DNA of 64,000 nt from UBA11606 sp039188975 (GTDB lineage: Bacteria; Actinomycetota; Acidimicrobiia; Acidimicrobiales; Aldehydirespiratoraceae): the NCBI GenBank assembly GCA_039188975.1, contig JBCCYT010000002.1, positions 1 through 64,000 of the forward strand, read 5' to 3'. The position numbers and the translations under genes are program-made. A model generated the notes under the pieces. It was not told the origin of the DNA and searched no databases. It saw only the letters and a program-made list of their open reading frames with translations. Shown here piece by piece: positions 16,399 to 24,566 of this stretch. How positions within the stretch are numbered: position 1 is the stretch's first letter; each line of letters starts with the position of its first letter.

Positions 16399-17724
16399 AT
16401 GTCGAACTACCCCAGCCCGTCCGCGTGGGCACAGCACGTGTCGCGTCGTGGCGTTCTCAAGGGGGGTGCGGCCGCCGGTGGTTTGGTGGCCATGCCCACG
16501 ATTCTGGCCGCCTGCGGCGACGACGAGGGCAGCAGCTCCTTCTCGGGCTCGATCGGTGATGCCAGTGGCACGCTGTCGATCGGCTCGAACGCGTCGGATG
16601 ACGCCCCGAAGGCGGGCCTCGCCGCCGTCGTGGCGGCGTTCCCGAACGAGAACGTCGAGACCACGATCAACACCCTTGATCACAACACCTACCAGGAGAA
16701 CATCACGTCGATCCTGCAGGCCAAGGAGGACGACGTCCTCGCCTGGTTCGCCGGTTTCCGCAACAAGTTCTTCGCCGATCAGGGCCTCGTCGGCGACATC
16801 TCCGACGTGTGGGATTCCATCTCCGGTCTCGGTGAGGGCTTCCGTGCAGCGTCGACCGCGTCTGACGGCAAGCAGTACTTCGTGCCGACCAGCTACTACA
16901 CCTGGGCGGTCAACTACAACAAGAACGTGTTCGACGAGAACGGCTACGCCATCCCGACCACCAAGGACGAGATGTTGGGCCTCGCCGAGCAGATGATGTC
17001 TGACGGCATCACGCCGTTCGCGTACGCCAACGACGGCAAGTGGCCGCTCATGGGCACCTTCGACGCCATCAACATGCGGGTCAACGGCTACGACTTCCAC
17101 ATCGACCTCATGGGTGGCAACGAGTCGTGGACCGACGACCGTGTCCGCGCCGTGTTCACCGAGTGGGCTGAGCTTCTTCCCTTCGCCCAGGAAGGCGCCA
17201 ACGGCCGTACCTGGCAAGAAGCGGCTGTCGACATGGAAGAGGGCCGCGCTGGCATGTACCTGCTCGGCACCTTCGCCGCATCCGCACTGGCCGACGCCTC
17301 GGTGATGGACTTCTTCAACTTCCCCGAGTACGACTCGGCCATCGGTGCCTCGGCCCTCGATGCCCCGATCGACGGCTACCAGATGGTGCAGGGCCCGGCC
17401 AACGAGGCCGCCGCCAAGGAAATGCTGCTCCACATGTCGACCGCAACCGCCCAGGACGCCTACCTGTCCGAGGATCCCTCGGTCGTGGCTTCCAACAGCG
17501 GCGCCAACACCAGCGTGTACAACGACCTGCAGAAGAAGTCGGCTGAGCTCGCCAACGCCGCCACCGGCATCTCGCAGTTCCTCGACCGTGACACTATCCC
17601 GGACTTCGCGTCGGCGTGTGGTGACATGTTCGCCGAGTTTGTCGAAGACCCGTCTGGTGTCGACGCCGCACTCGCGGATCTGGAAGAGAAGAAGGTCGCC
17701 ATCTTCGCCGACTTCAACTCCTGA
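16399..17724 (+). CDS. Sugar ABC transporter substrate-binding lipoprotein (Tat-type signal)
   Basis: This 441-residue extracellular solute-binding protein is of the carbohydrate (family 1) class. The ATG at 16399 follows GGAGG (6-nt gap). The signal has a twin-arginine-like SRRGVLKGG (residues 15-23) and a lipobox ending at Cys39 (ILAAC), so it is likely a Tat-exported lipoprotein. The mature part includes the SBP-typical KQYFVPTSYYTWAVNYNKNV stretch. It is the first gene of the operon with two permeases and a GH36 alpha-galactosidase, which points to raffinose/melibiose-type alpha-galactosides as ligand (inference). Confidence 0.9.
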   Translation: MSNYPSPSAWAQHVSRRGVLKGGAAAGGLVAMPTILAACGDDEGSSSFSGSIGDASGTLSIGSNASDDAPKAGLAAVVAAFPNENVETTINTLDHNTYQENITSILQAKEDDVLAWFAGFRNKFFADQGLVGDISDVWDSISGLGEGFRAASTASDGKQYFVPTSYYTWAVNYNKNVFDENGYAIPTTKDEMLGLAEQMMSDGITPFAYANDGKWPLMGTFDAINMRVNGYDFHIDLMGGNESWTDDRVRAVFTEWAELLPFAQEGANGRTWQEAAVDMEEGRAGMYLLGTFAASALADASVMDFFNFPEYDSAIGASALDAPIDGYQMVQGPANEAAAKEMLLHMSTATAQDAYLSEDPSVVASNSGANTSVYNDLQKKSAELANAATGISQFLDRDTIPDFASACGDMFAEFVEDPSGVDAALADLEEKKVAIFADFNS

Positions 17725-17733
17725 TTTCCGATC

Positions 17734-18735
17734 ATGGCTTCAGATCTCACCGAGACTCCTGAAGCTGCCGACGACTCAACGCCGTCGGCGCTCCGCAAGG
17801 AGCGTCGGCGGCGTTCGTCGTCTCGCAGCAGCGATCAACGCACCGTCGCCCTCATGGCGGGGATCCCATCGGTGCTGCACATCGGGCTGGTGTGGTTGCC
17901 CGCGATCGCCACCTTCTTTTTGTCGTTCACGAACTGGAACGGGTTCCGGTTCGACACGATCGACTGGGTCGGCCTCCGAAACTACCGCCAGCTCTTCACG
18001 GTGTTCGAAAAGGACCTCTACGAGGCCTTGCTGAACAACCTGTGGGTGTTGGGCTTCTTGTTCGTCATCGCGACGCCGCTCGGCATGTTCTTGGCGTACC
18101 TACTCGACAAGAATCTCAAAGGCACCCCGATCTACCAGAGCGTCTTCTACTTCCCGGTCGTGCTCTCGCTCGCCGTCGTCGGCTTCATTTGGAAGTCGGT
18201 GATCTACTCACCTCGCCAGGGCCTGTTCAACACCGTGCTCGGCCGAACCGAGGAAGGCAACCAGATCGACTGGTTGGGCGACCCCGACTTCGTCATCTCG
18301 GTCACGAGCGACTACGGGCTCTCCAAGAACTTCCTCGCCCTGATCTTGCCGATGATCTGGCGTCACGCCGGGTACATCATGGTGCTCTATCTCGCAGGCC
18401 TCAAGAGTGTCGACCCGGCGCTGCGCGAGGCCGCCGCGATCGACGGCTGCACCGAATGGCAGTCGTTTCGACGGGTGATCTTCCCGTCGCTCAAGCCGGT
18501 GAACGTCGTGATCATCGTCATCACCGTCATCGAGGCGCTGCGAATCTTCGACATCATCGACGTGCTCAACAACCCGATCGGCACCGACGTGTTGTCGATC
18601 CTTGTCACCGAGTCGATCCTGGGTGAGTCGAGCAACATCGGCCGCGGTTCTGCCTACGGCGTCATCTTGTTGCTGCTCTGCCTGATCTTCGTGGTCTGGT
18701 ATCTGCGCAACACCTTCCGGGAGGAAGAAGTATGA
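17734..18735 (+). CDS. Sugar ABC transporter permease, MalF/MsmF type
   Basis: This 333-residue protein has a long charged N-terminus followed by six hydrophobic segments. The cytoplasmic EAA loop reads LREAAAIDGCTEWQSFRRVIFP near residue 230 (as EAAAIDGCTEWQSFRRV), with the conserved EAA...G for ATPase contact. It lies 9 bp after the binding-protein gene and overlaps the next permease by 4 bp (ATGA), so all are co-transcribed. It forms a heterodimeric channel with the next product. Confidence 0.92.
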   Translation: MASDLTETPEAADDSTPSALRKERRRRSSSRSSDQRTVALMAGIPSVLHIGLVWLPAIATFFLSFTNWNGFRFDTIDWVGLRNYRQLFTVFEKDLYEALLNNLWVLGFLFVIATPLGMFLAYLLDKNLKGTPIYQSVFYFPVVLSLAVVGFIWKSVIYSPRQGLFNTVLGRTEEGNQIDWLGDPDFVISVTSDYGLSKNFLALILPMIWRHAGYIMVLYLAGLKSVDPALREAAAIDGCTEWQSFRRVIFPSLKPVNVVIIVITVIEALRIFDIIDVLNNPIGTDVLSILVTESILGESSNIGRGSAYGVILLLLCLIFVVWYLRNTFREEEV

Positions 18736-19598
18736 TCCAGAGCCGCCGTAATCAGATCCTGGCCCAGATCTTCTTGATCGCCCTTGCAGTGCTGTGGCTG
18801 CTGCCCATGCTCGGCATGGTGACGGCCTCGTTCCGCCCCTTCAGCGAGACCGCCTCCCAAGGTTTCTTCTCCTGGCCCGACACGCTCACGCTGGAGAACT
18901 TCGAGAATGCGTGGGAGCGGGGCAACATGACCCGCCACTGGGTCATCACGTTCATCGTGGTGATTCCTGCGGTGATCCTCGTGTTGTTCTTGTCATCGAT
19001 GGTTGCCTACGTGGTGAGCCGCTACAGCTGGAAATACAACATCGCCCTGCTGATGCTGTTCACCGCCGGCAACCTGTTGCCGCCTCAGGCGATCGTTCAG
19101 CCACTGTTCCAGCTGTACAACCGGATCCCGTTTCCCGAGATCCCGCTGCTTGCCGACACCGGCGAGCTGCGCGGGTCGCTGATCGGACTGATCCTCATTC
19201 ATGTGGCGTTCCAGAGTGGATTCTGCACATTCGTGCTCAGCAACTACATGAAGACGCTGCCCAAAGAGCTGAACGAGGCCGCCGCAGTCGACGGGGCCAG
19301 CGTCTGGCGCCAGTACTGGCAGATCGTGTTGCCGCTCACCCGTCCTGCGCTCGGCGCGCTCGGCACGCTGCAGTTCGCGTGGATCTACAACGACTACTTC
19401 TGGGCGGTCGTCTTGATCCAGAAGGGTGACAACCTCCCGATCACGTCGTCGCTGCGCAACCTGTCCGGTGAGTTCTTCACCGACGACAACCTTGTCGCCG
19501 CGGGTTCGCTGATCGTCGTGTTGCCAACGATCATCATCTACTTGGTCTTGCGCAAGCAGTTCATCGCCGGTCTGTCGGTCGGGGCCAGCAAGGGCTGA
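18732..19598 (+). CDS. Sugar ABC transporter permease, MalG/MsmG type
   Basis: This 288-residue, six-helix permease has the EAA loop LPKELNEAAAVDGASVWRQY near residue 180, typical of MalG-like subunits. It starts inside the previous gene's stop codon and ends 2 bp before the alpha-galactosidase start. No ATPase gene follows; importers of this class often share a MsmK/MsmX-type ATPase encoded elsewhere, which is the likely arrangement here. Confidence 0.92.
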   Translation: MIQSRRNQILAQIFLIALAVLWLLPMLGMVTASFRPFSETASQGFFSWPDTLTLENFENAWERGNMTRHWVITFIVVIPAVILVLFLSSMVAYVVSRYSWKYNIALLMLFTAGNLLPPQAIVQPLFQLYNRIPFPEIPLLADTGELRGSLIGLILIHVAFQSGFCTFVLSNYMKTLPKELNEAAAVDGASVWRQYWQIVLPLTRPALGALGTLQFAWIYNDYFWAVVLIQKGDNLPITSSLRNLSGEFFTDDNLVAAGSLIVVLPTIIIYLVLRKQFIAGLSVGASKG

Positions 19599-19600
19599 CC

Positions 19601-21682
19601 TTGCTTCACACCCTGTCGAGCGCTCGGCTCGAGCTGACGGTTGACGATGCCGCGGGCGGGCTAGAGGTCGTGCACCTCGCACGCCCGCTCGCCGGCGTCG
19701 AAACAGCAGTACTCGATGCCCCGGTTCCTGAGGCCGGTACTGACCAGCTTGCGCCGATCTCGGTGCTCGCCGAGGCGGCGGCGGGCTGGGGCGGGCGACC
19801 TGGCATCGCCGCTCATCGCAGTGGGCAGGCGGTCTTTCCTCGGCTGGGCCCGGCGATCGTGCATCGAGAACCCGGCGTTCTCCGCGCCGTCGCCGACGAC
19901 CCCGGGACCGGCATTGCGGTCACCATCGACGCTCGACTCGACGATGCGGGGGTTCTCATCCTCACCGCAGAGGTCGAGAACCTCGGCGAACCACTGACCC
20001 TCGATGAGGTTTTGCTGACTGTGCCCGTGCCGTTTGCCTCGGAGCTGATGCAGATGGCGGGCCGATGGTCAGACGAATTCGACACGGTCCGAACGCCGTG
20101 GGCGTGGGGTTCGGTGGCGGTCGAGAACCGGTCGGGGCGAACCTCCCACACTCGCTTCCCGATGCTGTTTGCCGGTCGGAGCGGTTTTGGAGAGGAGTCC
20201 GGCATCGTCACCGCCATCCACGTCGGATGGAGCGGCAACAGCCAGGTGCGAGCCGAACGGCTTCCGGACGGCCGACGCGTCCTCCAGGCCGGAGAGGTGC
20301 TGTTGCCCGGCGAGATCGTCCTCGGTCGAGAAGAGAGCTACCGGACCCCTCCGGTGTACGTGGCGCACTCGACGGCCGGTCTGAACGGCATCTCCGATGC
20401 TTTTCACGAGCACGTCCGGGCGCGATCCGTCCACCCTGATCGCCCTCGACCCGTGCTTCTCAACACCTGGGAGGCCGTGTACTTCCAGCACGACCTGGCG
20501 ACGGTCACCGCACTCGCCGACCGGGCCGCAGAGGTAGGTGTCGAGCGATTCGTGCTCGACGACGGCTGGTTCATCGGCCGTCATGACGACACTGCAGCGC
20601 TCGGCGACTGGGTCGTCGACGAGGCGAAATGGCCAAATGGGCTCGGCCCGCTCATCGATCATGTCACCAGCCTGGGCATGGAGTTTGGCCTGTGGGTCGA
20701 GCCGGAGATGGTGAATCCCGACAGCGATCTCTATCGGGCCCACCCCGACTGGGTGCTGGCCGACCCCCACCACGAACCCTTACTGGCCCGAGATCAGCTC
20801 GTCGTCGACCTCACCAACCCCGATGCGTATGCCCATGTGCGCGACGGCATGCTCGCCTTGCTCGACGAGTACGCGATCGCGTACCTCAAGTGGGACATGA
20901 ACCGTGACCATGTCGCCCCGGTCGCGGTCGATGGTCGGCCAGGAACCCACCGCCAGACACGGGCGGTCTATGCCTTGATCGATGAACTGCGAGCTGCGCA
21001 CCCCGGGGTCGAGATCGAGAGTTGCGCATCCGGTGGTGGGCGAATCGACCTCGGTGTTTTGGAACGTACCGATCGGGTCTGGACGAGCGACTGCAACGAT
21101 GCGCTCGACCGGGTCAGAATCCAGCGAGGCGCGTCCTATCTGATTCCACCAGAGCTCATGGGCGCTCACATCGGCCCGACTCGGTCCCACACAACCGGCC
21201 GGACGCACTCGGTTGCGTTCCGCGGTGCGACAGCGATGTTTGGCCACCTCGGGATCGAGTGGAATCTGCTCGAGGCGACCGATCGTGAGCGAGCCCAGCT
21301 GGTCCGGGTGATCGAGGCGCACAAACGCCATCGGGACCTCCTGCACTCGGGCCGCACCCTGCGGATCGACACGGACGACCCGTCGCTTTCCGCCTTCGTC
21401 GTGGTCGGCGAAGAGCAACGCGAGGCCATCGTCTCGATCAGCCAAATCGCAACGTCGCAAGGGCTACCCGCAGGGACGGTTCGGATTCCGGGCCTGGATC
21501 CGCAGCGCCGCTACCGGGTCGAGCGCCTTGCGCTCGACGATCGACCGCTGGGCAAAGCGAAGCGTCAACCTCGGTGGCTCGATGGTGTGACCGTCCAGGG
21601 CGATCAGCTCGCAGGCAGCGGACTGACGTTGCCGGTGCTCAATCCGGAGACGGCGTTGCTGCTCCATCTTTCGGCGCACTGA
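19601..21682 (+). CDS. Alpha-galactosidase, glycoside hydrolase family 36
   Basis: This 693-residue enzyme hydrolyses terminal alpha-1,6-galactosides such as melibiose and raffinose. An N-terminal beta-sandwich precedes the TIM barrel, where VLDDGWF, the nucleophile in KWDMNRD (Asp432) and the acid/base in SDCNDALDR (Asp497) can be read. It has no signal peptide, so it acts inside the cell on sugars imported by the genes before it. The TTG start at 19601 is 2 bp after the permease stop, with AAGGGC upstream. The 3' end overlaps the convergent DCC gene by 44 bp. Confidence 0.93.
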   Translation: MLHTLSSARLELTVDDAAGGLEVVHLARPLAGVETAVLDAPVPEAGTDQLAPISVLAEAAAGWGGRPGIAAHRSGQAVFPRLGPAIVHREPGVLRAVADDPGTGIAVTIDARLDDAGVLILTAEVENLGEPLTLDEVLLTVPVPFASELMQMAGRWSDEFDTVRTPWAWGSVAVENRSGRTSHTRFPMLFAGRSGFGEESGIVTAIHVGWSGNSQVRAERLPDGRRVLQAGEVLLPGEIVLGREESYRTPPVYVAHSTAGLNGISDAFHEHVRARSVHPDRPRPVLLNTWEAVYFQHDLATVTALADRAAEVGVERFVLDDGWFIGRHDDTAALGDWVVDEAKWPNGLGPLIDHVTSLGMEFGLWVEPEMVNPDSDLYRAHPDWVLADPHHEPLLARDQLVVDLTNPDAYAHVRDGMLALLDEYAIAYLKWDMNRDHVAPVAVDGRPGTHRQTRAVYALIDELRAAHPGVEIESCASGGGRIDLGVLERTDRVWTSDCNDALDRVRIQRGASYLIPPELMGAHIGPTRSHTTGRTHSVAFRGATAMFGHLGIEWNLLEATDRERAQLVRVIEAHKRHRDLLHSGRTLRIDTDDPSLSAFVVVGEEQREAIVSISQIATSQGLPAGTVRIPGLDPQRRYRVERLALDDRPLGKAKRQPRWLDGVTVQGDQLAGSGLTLPVLNPETALLLHLSAH

Positions 21683-22037
21683 GGTCGACCCGACACGCAT
21701 CGGTTGCGCCTGGCATCTTGTGCCGGTTCTTTGCGATCCAGCCATAGATCGGCTTGGCGAGCCAGCTCACCGGTGGCCGAACGATCAGCTGGCCCGGCAC
21801 CTGCCAGACACCGCCGGCTGCGATGAGCGATCGCCCAATCCCGAGGTGTCCTCGATGGGTCATGCCGTCATCGTCGACCCAGTACGCCGCTGTGGTCACG
21901 TCGTCCTCGCTCAGTCCGTACGTTTCGATGTCGAGGATCTGCCACGGCGCCACCCGAACCTGATCGGGAAGGCGCCGCTCGATCCAGCCGGCACTCGTCG
22001 TGCAGAAGCCACAGTCGCCATCGAAGATCAAGAGCAT
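21639..22037 (-). CDS. DCC-family thiol-disulfide oxidoreductase (DUF393)
   Basis: This 132-residue thioredoxin-like protein begins LLIFDGDCGFCTTSAGWIER, with the family's DGxCxxC redox motif right at the N-terminus. Its C-terminal part (WLAKPIYGWIAKNRHKM) matches the end of the DUF393 family. The ATG at 22037 was chosen so that the strand and DCGFC motif begin at residue 2. The physiological substrate is unknown. The gene converges on and overlaps the alpha-galactosidase gene, and diverges from the SAP-domain gene. Confidence 0.85.
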   Translation of the reverse strand: MLLIFDGDCGFCTTSAGWIERRLPDQVRVAPWQILDIETYGLSEDDVTTAAYWVDDDGMTHRGHLGIGRSLIAAGGVWQVPGQLIVRPPVSWLAKPIYGWIAKNRHKMPGATDACRVDLSAPKDGAATPSPD

Positions 22038-22093
22038 GCGTCCATTGTCTCGCGCCGAAGGTGTCGCGCCACCTTGGGCCGGGCGAGACTCGT

Positions 22094-22687
22094 GTGGTGT
22101 CGGACACACGCCCCGTTCTCGCCTCCATCACCGATGCCCAGGTCTTCCTCGATTGGTACTGGCTCAAGGCAGAGCTGGTGGATCACTGTCGATCGGTCGG
22201 CCTGTCGACGCAGGGGACCAAGGCCGATCTCACCGACCGCATCGCTCACCTGCTGTCGACCGGCGAACGGCTCCGTCCGGTTCGCCTGGCTCGCCCGACC
22301 TCACCTGTCGACTGGGCCACGGCCGAGCTGACGCCGGAGACCGTCATCACCGACAGTTATCGCAACGGTCCCAACGTCCGCCGGTTCTTCGTGGCCGAGC
22401 TGGGCGGGCGCTTCACGTTCAACATCGAGTTCATGGCATGGATGAGGGCCAATGTCGGTCGCACGCTTGCGGACGCCGTGGCTGAGTGGCGCGCGATCGA
22501 ACATCGGCGCCAGCACGGCCAACGAGCAGGCATCCCCGAAGGCAACCAGTTCAACCAGTACGTCCGCGACTTCTTTGCAGCAAACCCGGAGCGGTCGATG
22601 GCCGACGCCCGGGCATGTTGGGCCGCGAAACGCCGTCGACCCGGCCACAACCGCTACGAGGCGGTCGATCTCGACATCGTTCCCTGA
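22094..22687 (+). CDS. SAP-domain protein with DUF6434
   Basis: This protein of about 197 residues has an N-terminal SAP-type helix-extended-loop-helix (LKAELVDHCRSVGLSTQGTK then LTDRIAHLL) that in other proteins binds DNA or RNA. A DUF6434-like middle follows (SYRNGPNVRRFFVAELGG, FNIEFMAWMRANVGRTLADA). The C-terminus is basic (WAAKRRRPGHNRYE). Function is unknown; nucleic-acid binding is an inference from the SAP fold. The start is uncertain: tandem GTGs at 22094 and 22097 are preceded by GGGCGAG, while a GTG at 22061 lacks a spaced ribosome binding site. Confidence 0.78.
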   Translation: MVSDTRPVLASITDAQVFLDWYWLKAELVDHCRSVGLSTQGTKADLTDRIAHLLSTGERLRPVRLARPTSPVDWATAELTPETVITDSYRNGPNVRRFFVAELGGRFTFNIEFMAWMRANVGRTLADAVAEWRAIEHRRQHGQRAGIPEGNQFNQYVRDFFAANPERSMADARACWAAKRRRPGHNRYEAVDLDIVP

Positions 22688-23625
22688 TCGTCAGCGAACG
22701 CAGATCGGAGCAGATCGAGGCAGTCGTCGACGAAGCGATTCCGGGCTCGATGAGTGGGGATGAACGCGCGCACCGCACCGGCTTCGTCGGCGCTGGAGCC
22801 CGGGAGACGTACGAGGGATCCACGCTCGAGCCGAGGCCGGACCGAACGATCCCAACCAAGCGCGATCCCATGGCCCTGCTCAGCGAGATCGAGACACACC
22901 GAATAGGACCCAAACGTCGAGCCATCGCCCATCGAAGCGCTGTCGCAGTCAACGCCAAGTCGAGCGAGGAATGCCGGCCAGCTGACGGTTGACGGGTCGT
23001 CGTGCTCGGTCTGAATCAGGTCGAGCTCGGTCAACATGGCGGGGGTCACCGACGGAGGGATCGTCTCGGCGTACGACGGGGCGCACACGGGAAAGACCGC
23101 TTCGGCGGCGAGGTACTCAATCTCGAATCCGGCGGTGTGAGGACCCCAGTACTGCACGGCGAGGTCGAAGTTGTCGGGTGTCTGGTCGACCGGGTCACAG
23201 CCCGACAGCAGCCGGATGCGCAGCTCCGGGCGAGCCCGCTGGAGCTCGACGAGCGCCGGCGCGACGACGGTCGACGCCAGCGAGAGGCTCGACAACACGG
23301 TCAGGGTGCGCTCCTCGTCAGCTGTTCGTCGGAGGCGATCCGCAGCCGAGGCGAGTTCTCCGAGCGACAGCCGTACCGACGTGGCGAAACTCGTGCCGGC
23401 GGCGGTGGGCATGACGTCGTGGCGGTGGCGCTCGAACAGGTGCACGCCAAGGTCGCGTTCCAGATCGCGGACGTGGCGGCTGACGGTCGCCTGCGAGACA
23501 AAGAGCTCCTCTGCTGCACGGGTGAAATTCCCGTGCCGCTCGGCGGCCTCGAAGGTCACGAGCGTGGCGAGGGGGGGAGGAGTCGATCGAAGTCGGGCAT
23601 ACGCAGAGCGTATGGCTGTAGCCAA
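22654..23625 (-). CDS. LysR-family transcriptional regulator
   Basis: This 323-residue regulator has the N-terminal winged helix-turn-helix (TLVTFEAAERHGNFTRAAEE and FVSQATVSRHVRDLERDLGV, residues about 21-65), a linker helix and an effector-binding domain ending near the C-terminus. The HTH resembles GcvA-type members. The only start that keeps the HTH intact is a TTG at 23625. It is divergent from the EamA exporter gene, the usual position of a LysR gene relative to its target, so it may control that gene and the amidohydrolase. Its 3' end overlaps the convergent SAP gene. Confidence 0.9.
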   Translation of the reverse strand: MATAIRSAYARLRSTPPPLATLVTFEAAERHGNFTRAAEELFVSQATVSRHVRDLERDLGVHLFERHRHDVMPTAAGTSFATSVRLSLGELASAADRLRRTADEERTLTVLSSLSLASTVVAPALVELQRARPELRIRLLSGCDPVDQTPDNFDLAVQYWGPHTAGFEIEYLAAEAVFPVCAPSYAETIPPSVTPAMLTELDLIQTEHDDPSTVSWPAFLARLGVDCDSASMGDGSTFGSYSVCLDLAEQGHGIALGWDRSVRPRLERGSLVRLPGSSADEAGAVRAFIPTHRARNRFVDDCLDLLRSAFADDQGTMSRSTAS

Positions 23626-23657
23626 GATTCGTGCTTCAGCAGAGCGAGTTGCTTCTC

Positions 23658-23663
23658 TACGGT
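23658..23663 (+). promoter_or_regulatory. -10 element (TACGGT) for the EamA exporter gene
   Basis: TACGGT lies 6 nt upstream of the GTG at 23670. It decides that start over an in-frame GTG at 23631 that has neither a -10 nor a ribosome binding site. Confidence 0.5.
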
Positions 23664-23669
23664 CATCAC

Positions 23670-24566
23670 GTGACGGATGACTCCTCTCGCTGGCTCGGCC
23701 CGACGCTCGTCCTCGGCTCGGCCGTGCTCTTCAGTCTCTCCGGTGTCCTCGCCAAAGCAATCGACGCCGAGAGTTGGACGATCTTGACGTGGCGGGGGCT
23801 CATCGGAGGGATCGGCATCGGTGCCTACGTCTGGTGGCGCCGCGGTCGTGATGTCCGGTCGGTGTTCCACCTCGATCGGTACGGCTGGGGGATCGCTGCG
23901 GTTGGGGCGCTCGGCTCGATCACGTTCATCGGGGCCTTCAAGAACACGCTCGTTGCCAACGTCTCGGTGATCTACGCCACGATCCCGTTTGCCGCCGCTG
24001 GGCTCGAACGGCTGATCCTGGGTGAGCCTTTTCGCCGGCGCACACTCCGGGCAGCGACGATCACTCTGATGGGTGTCGTCGTCATCGTCGGCGGCAGTCT
24101 GGGCACACCCAACGTCGGCGGTGATGCCTTGGCCGTCGCGATGGTCGTGCTGAACGCGCTGTACATGGTGCTGATCCGGGCCTTTCCCGACACTGATTCG
24201 GTCCTCGCCGCCGCGGCCGGCGGACCGCTGTTGTTCATCACCGGATGGTTCGTTGTCGAACCGCTCGATGTTGCGTTCCGCGACATGAGCCTGATGGTGC
24301 TCTTCGGGCTGGTGTTCGGTGCCGCCACCGTGCTGTGGGTCGAGGGAACCCGTCTGATCCCCGCGTCTGAATCCGGCCTGCTTGGATCGGTCGAGACACC
24401 GCTCGCAATCGGGCTCGCGTGGGTGGTGCTGAGCGAGGCACCGCCATGGACCAGCCTGGCCGGAGCGGTTGTCGTCCTCGCCGCCGTGATCGGACACACC
24501 CGGGCCGATCTCATCGCTGATTCCCAACCCGGCCTTCCGGGCGGCGATGATGGAGGGCATGCATGA
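23670..24566 (+). CDS. EamA/DMT-superfamily transporter
   Basis: This 298-residue protein has ten hydrophobic segments in two EamA repeats; the first opens with GPTLVLGSAVLFSLSGVLAK and the second with a short loop near residue 150. This is the drug/metabolite transporter fold, and members export amino acids or other metabolites. The GTG at 23670 fits a leaderless TACGGT promoter. It is divergent from a LysR regulator and overlaps the downstream D-aminoacylase-type gene by 20 bp, suggesting a small LysR-controlled unit that handles amino-acid derivatives (inference). Confidence 0.88.
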   Translation: MTDDSSRWLGPTLVLGSAVLFSLSGVLAKAIDAESWTILTWRGLIGGIGIGAYVWWRRGRDVRSVFHLDRYGWGIAAVGALGSITFIGAFKNTLVANVSVIYATIPFAAAGLERLILGEPFRRRTLRAATITLMGVVVIVGGSLGTPNVGGDALAVAMVVLNALYMVLIRAFPDTDSVLAAAAGGPLLFITGWFVVEPLDVAFRDMSLMVLFGLVFGAATVLWVEGTRLIPASESGLLGSVETPLAIGLAWVVLSEAPPWTSLAGAVVVLAAVIGHTRADLIADSQPGLPGGDDGGHA

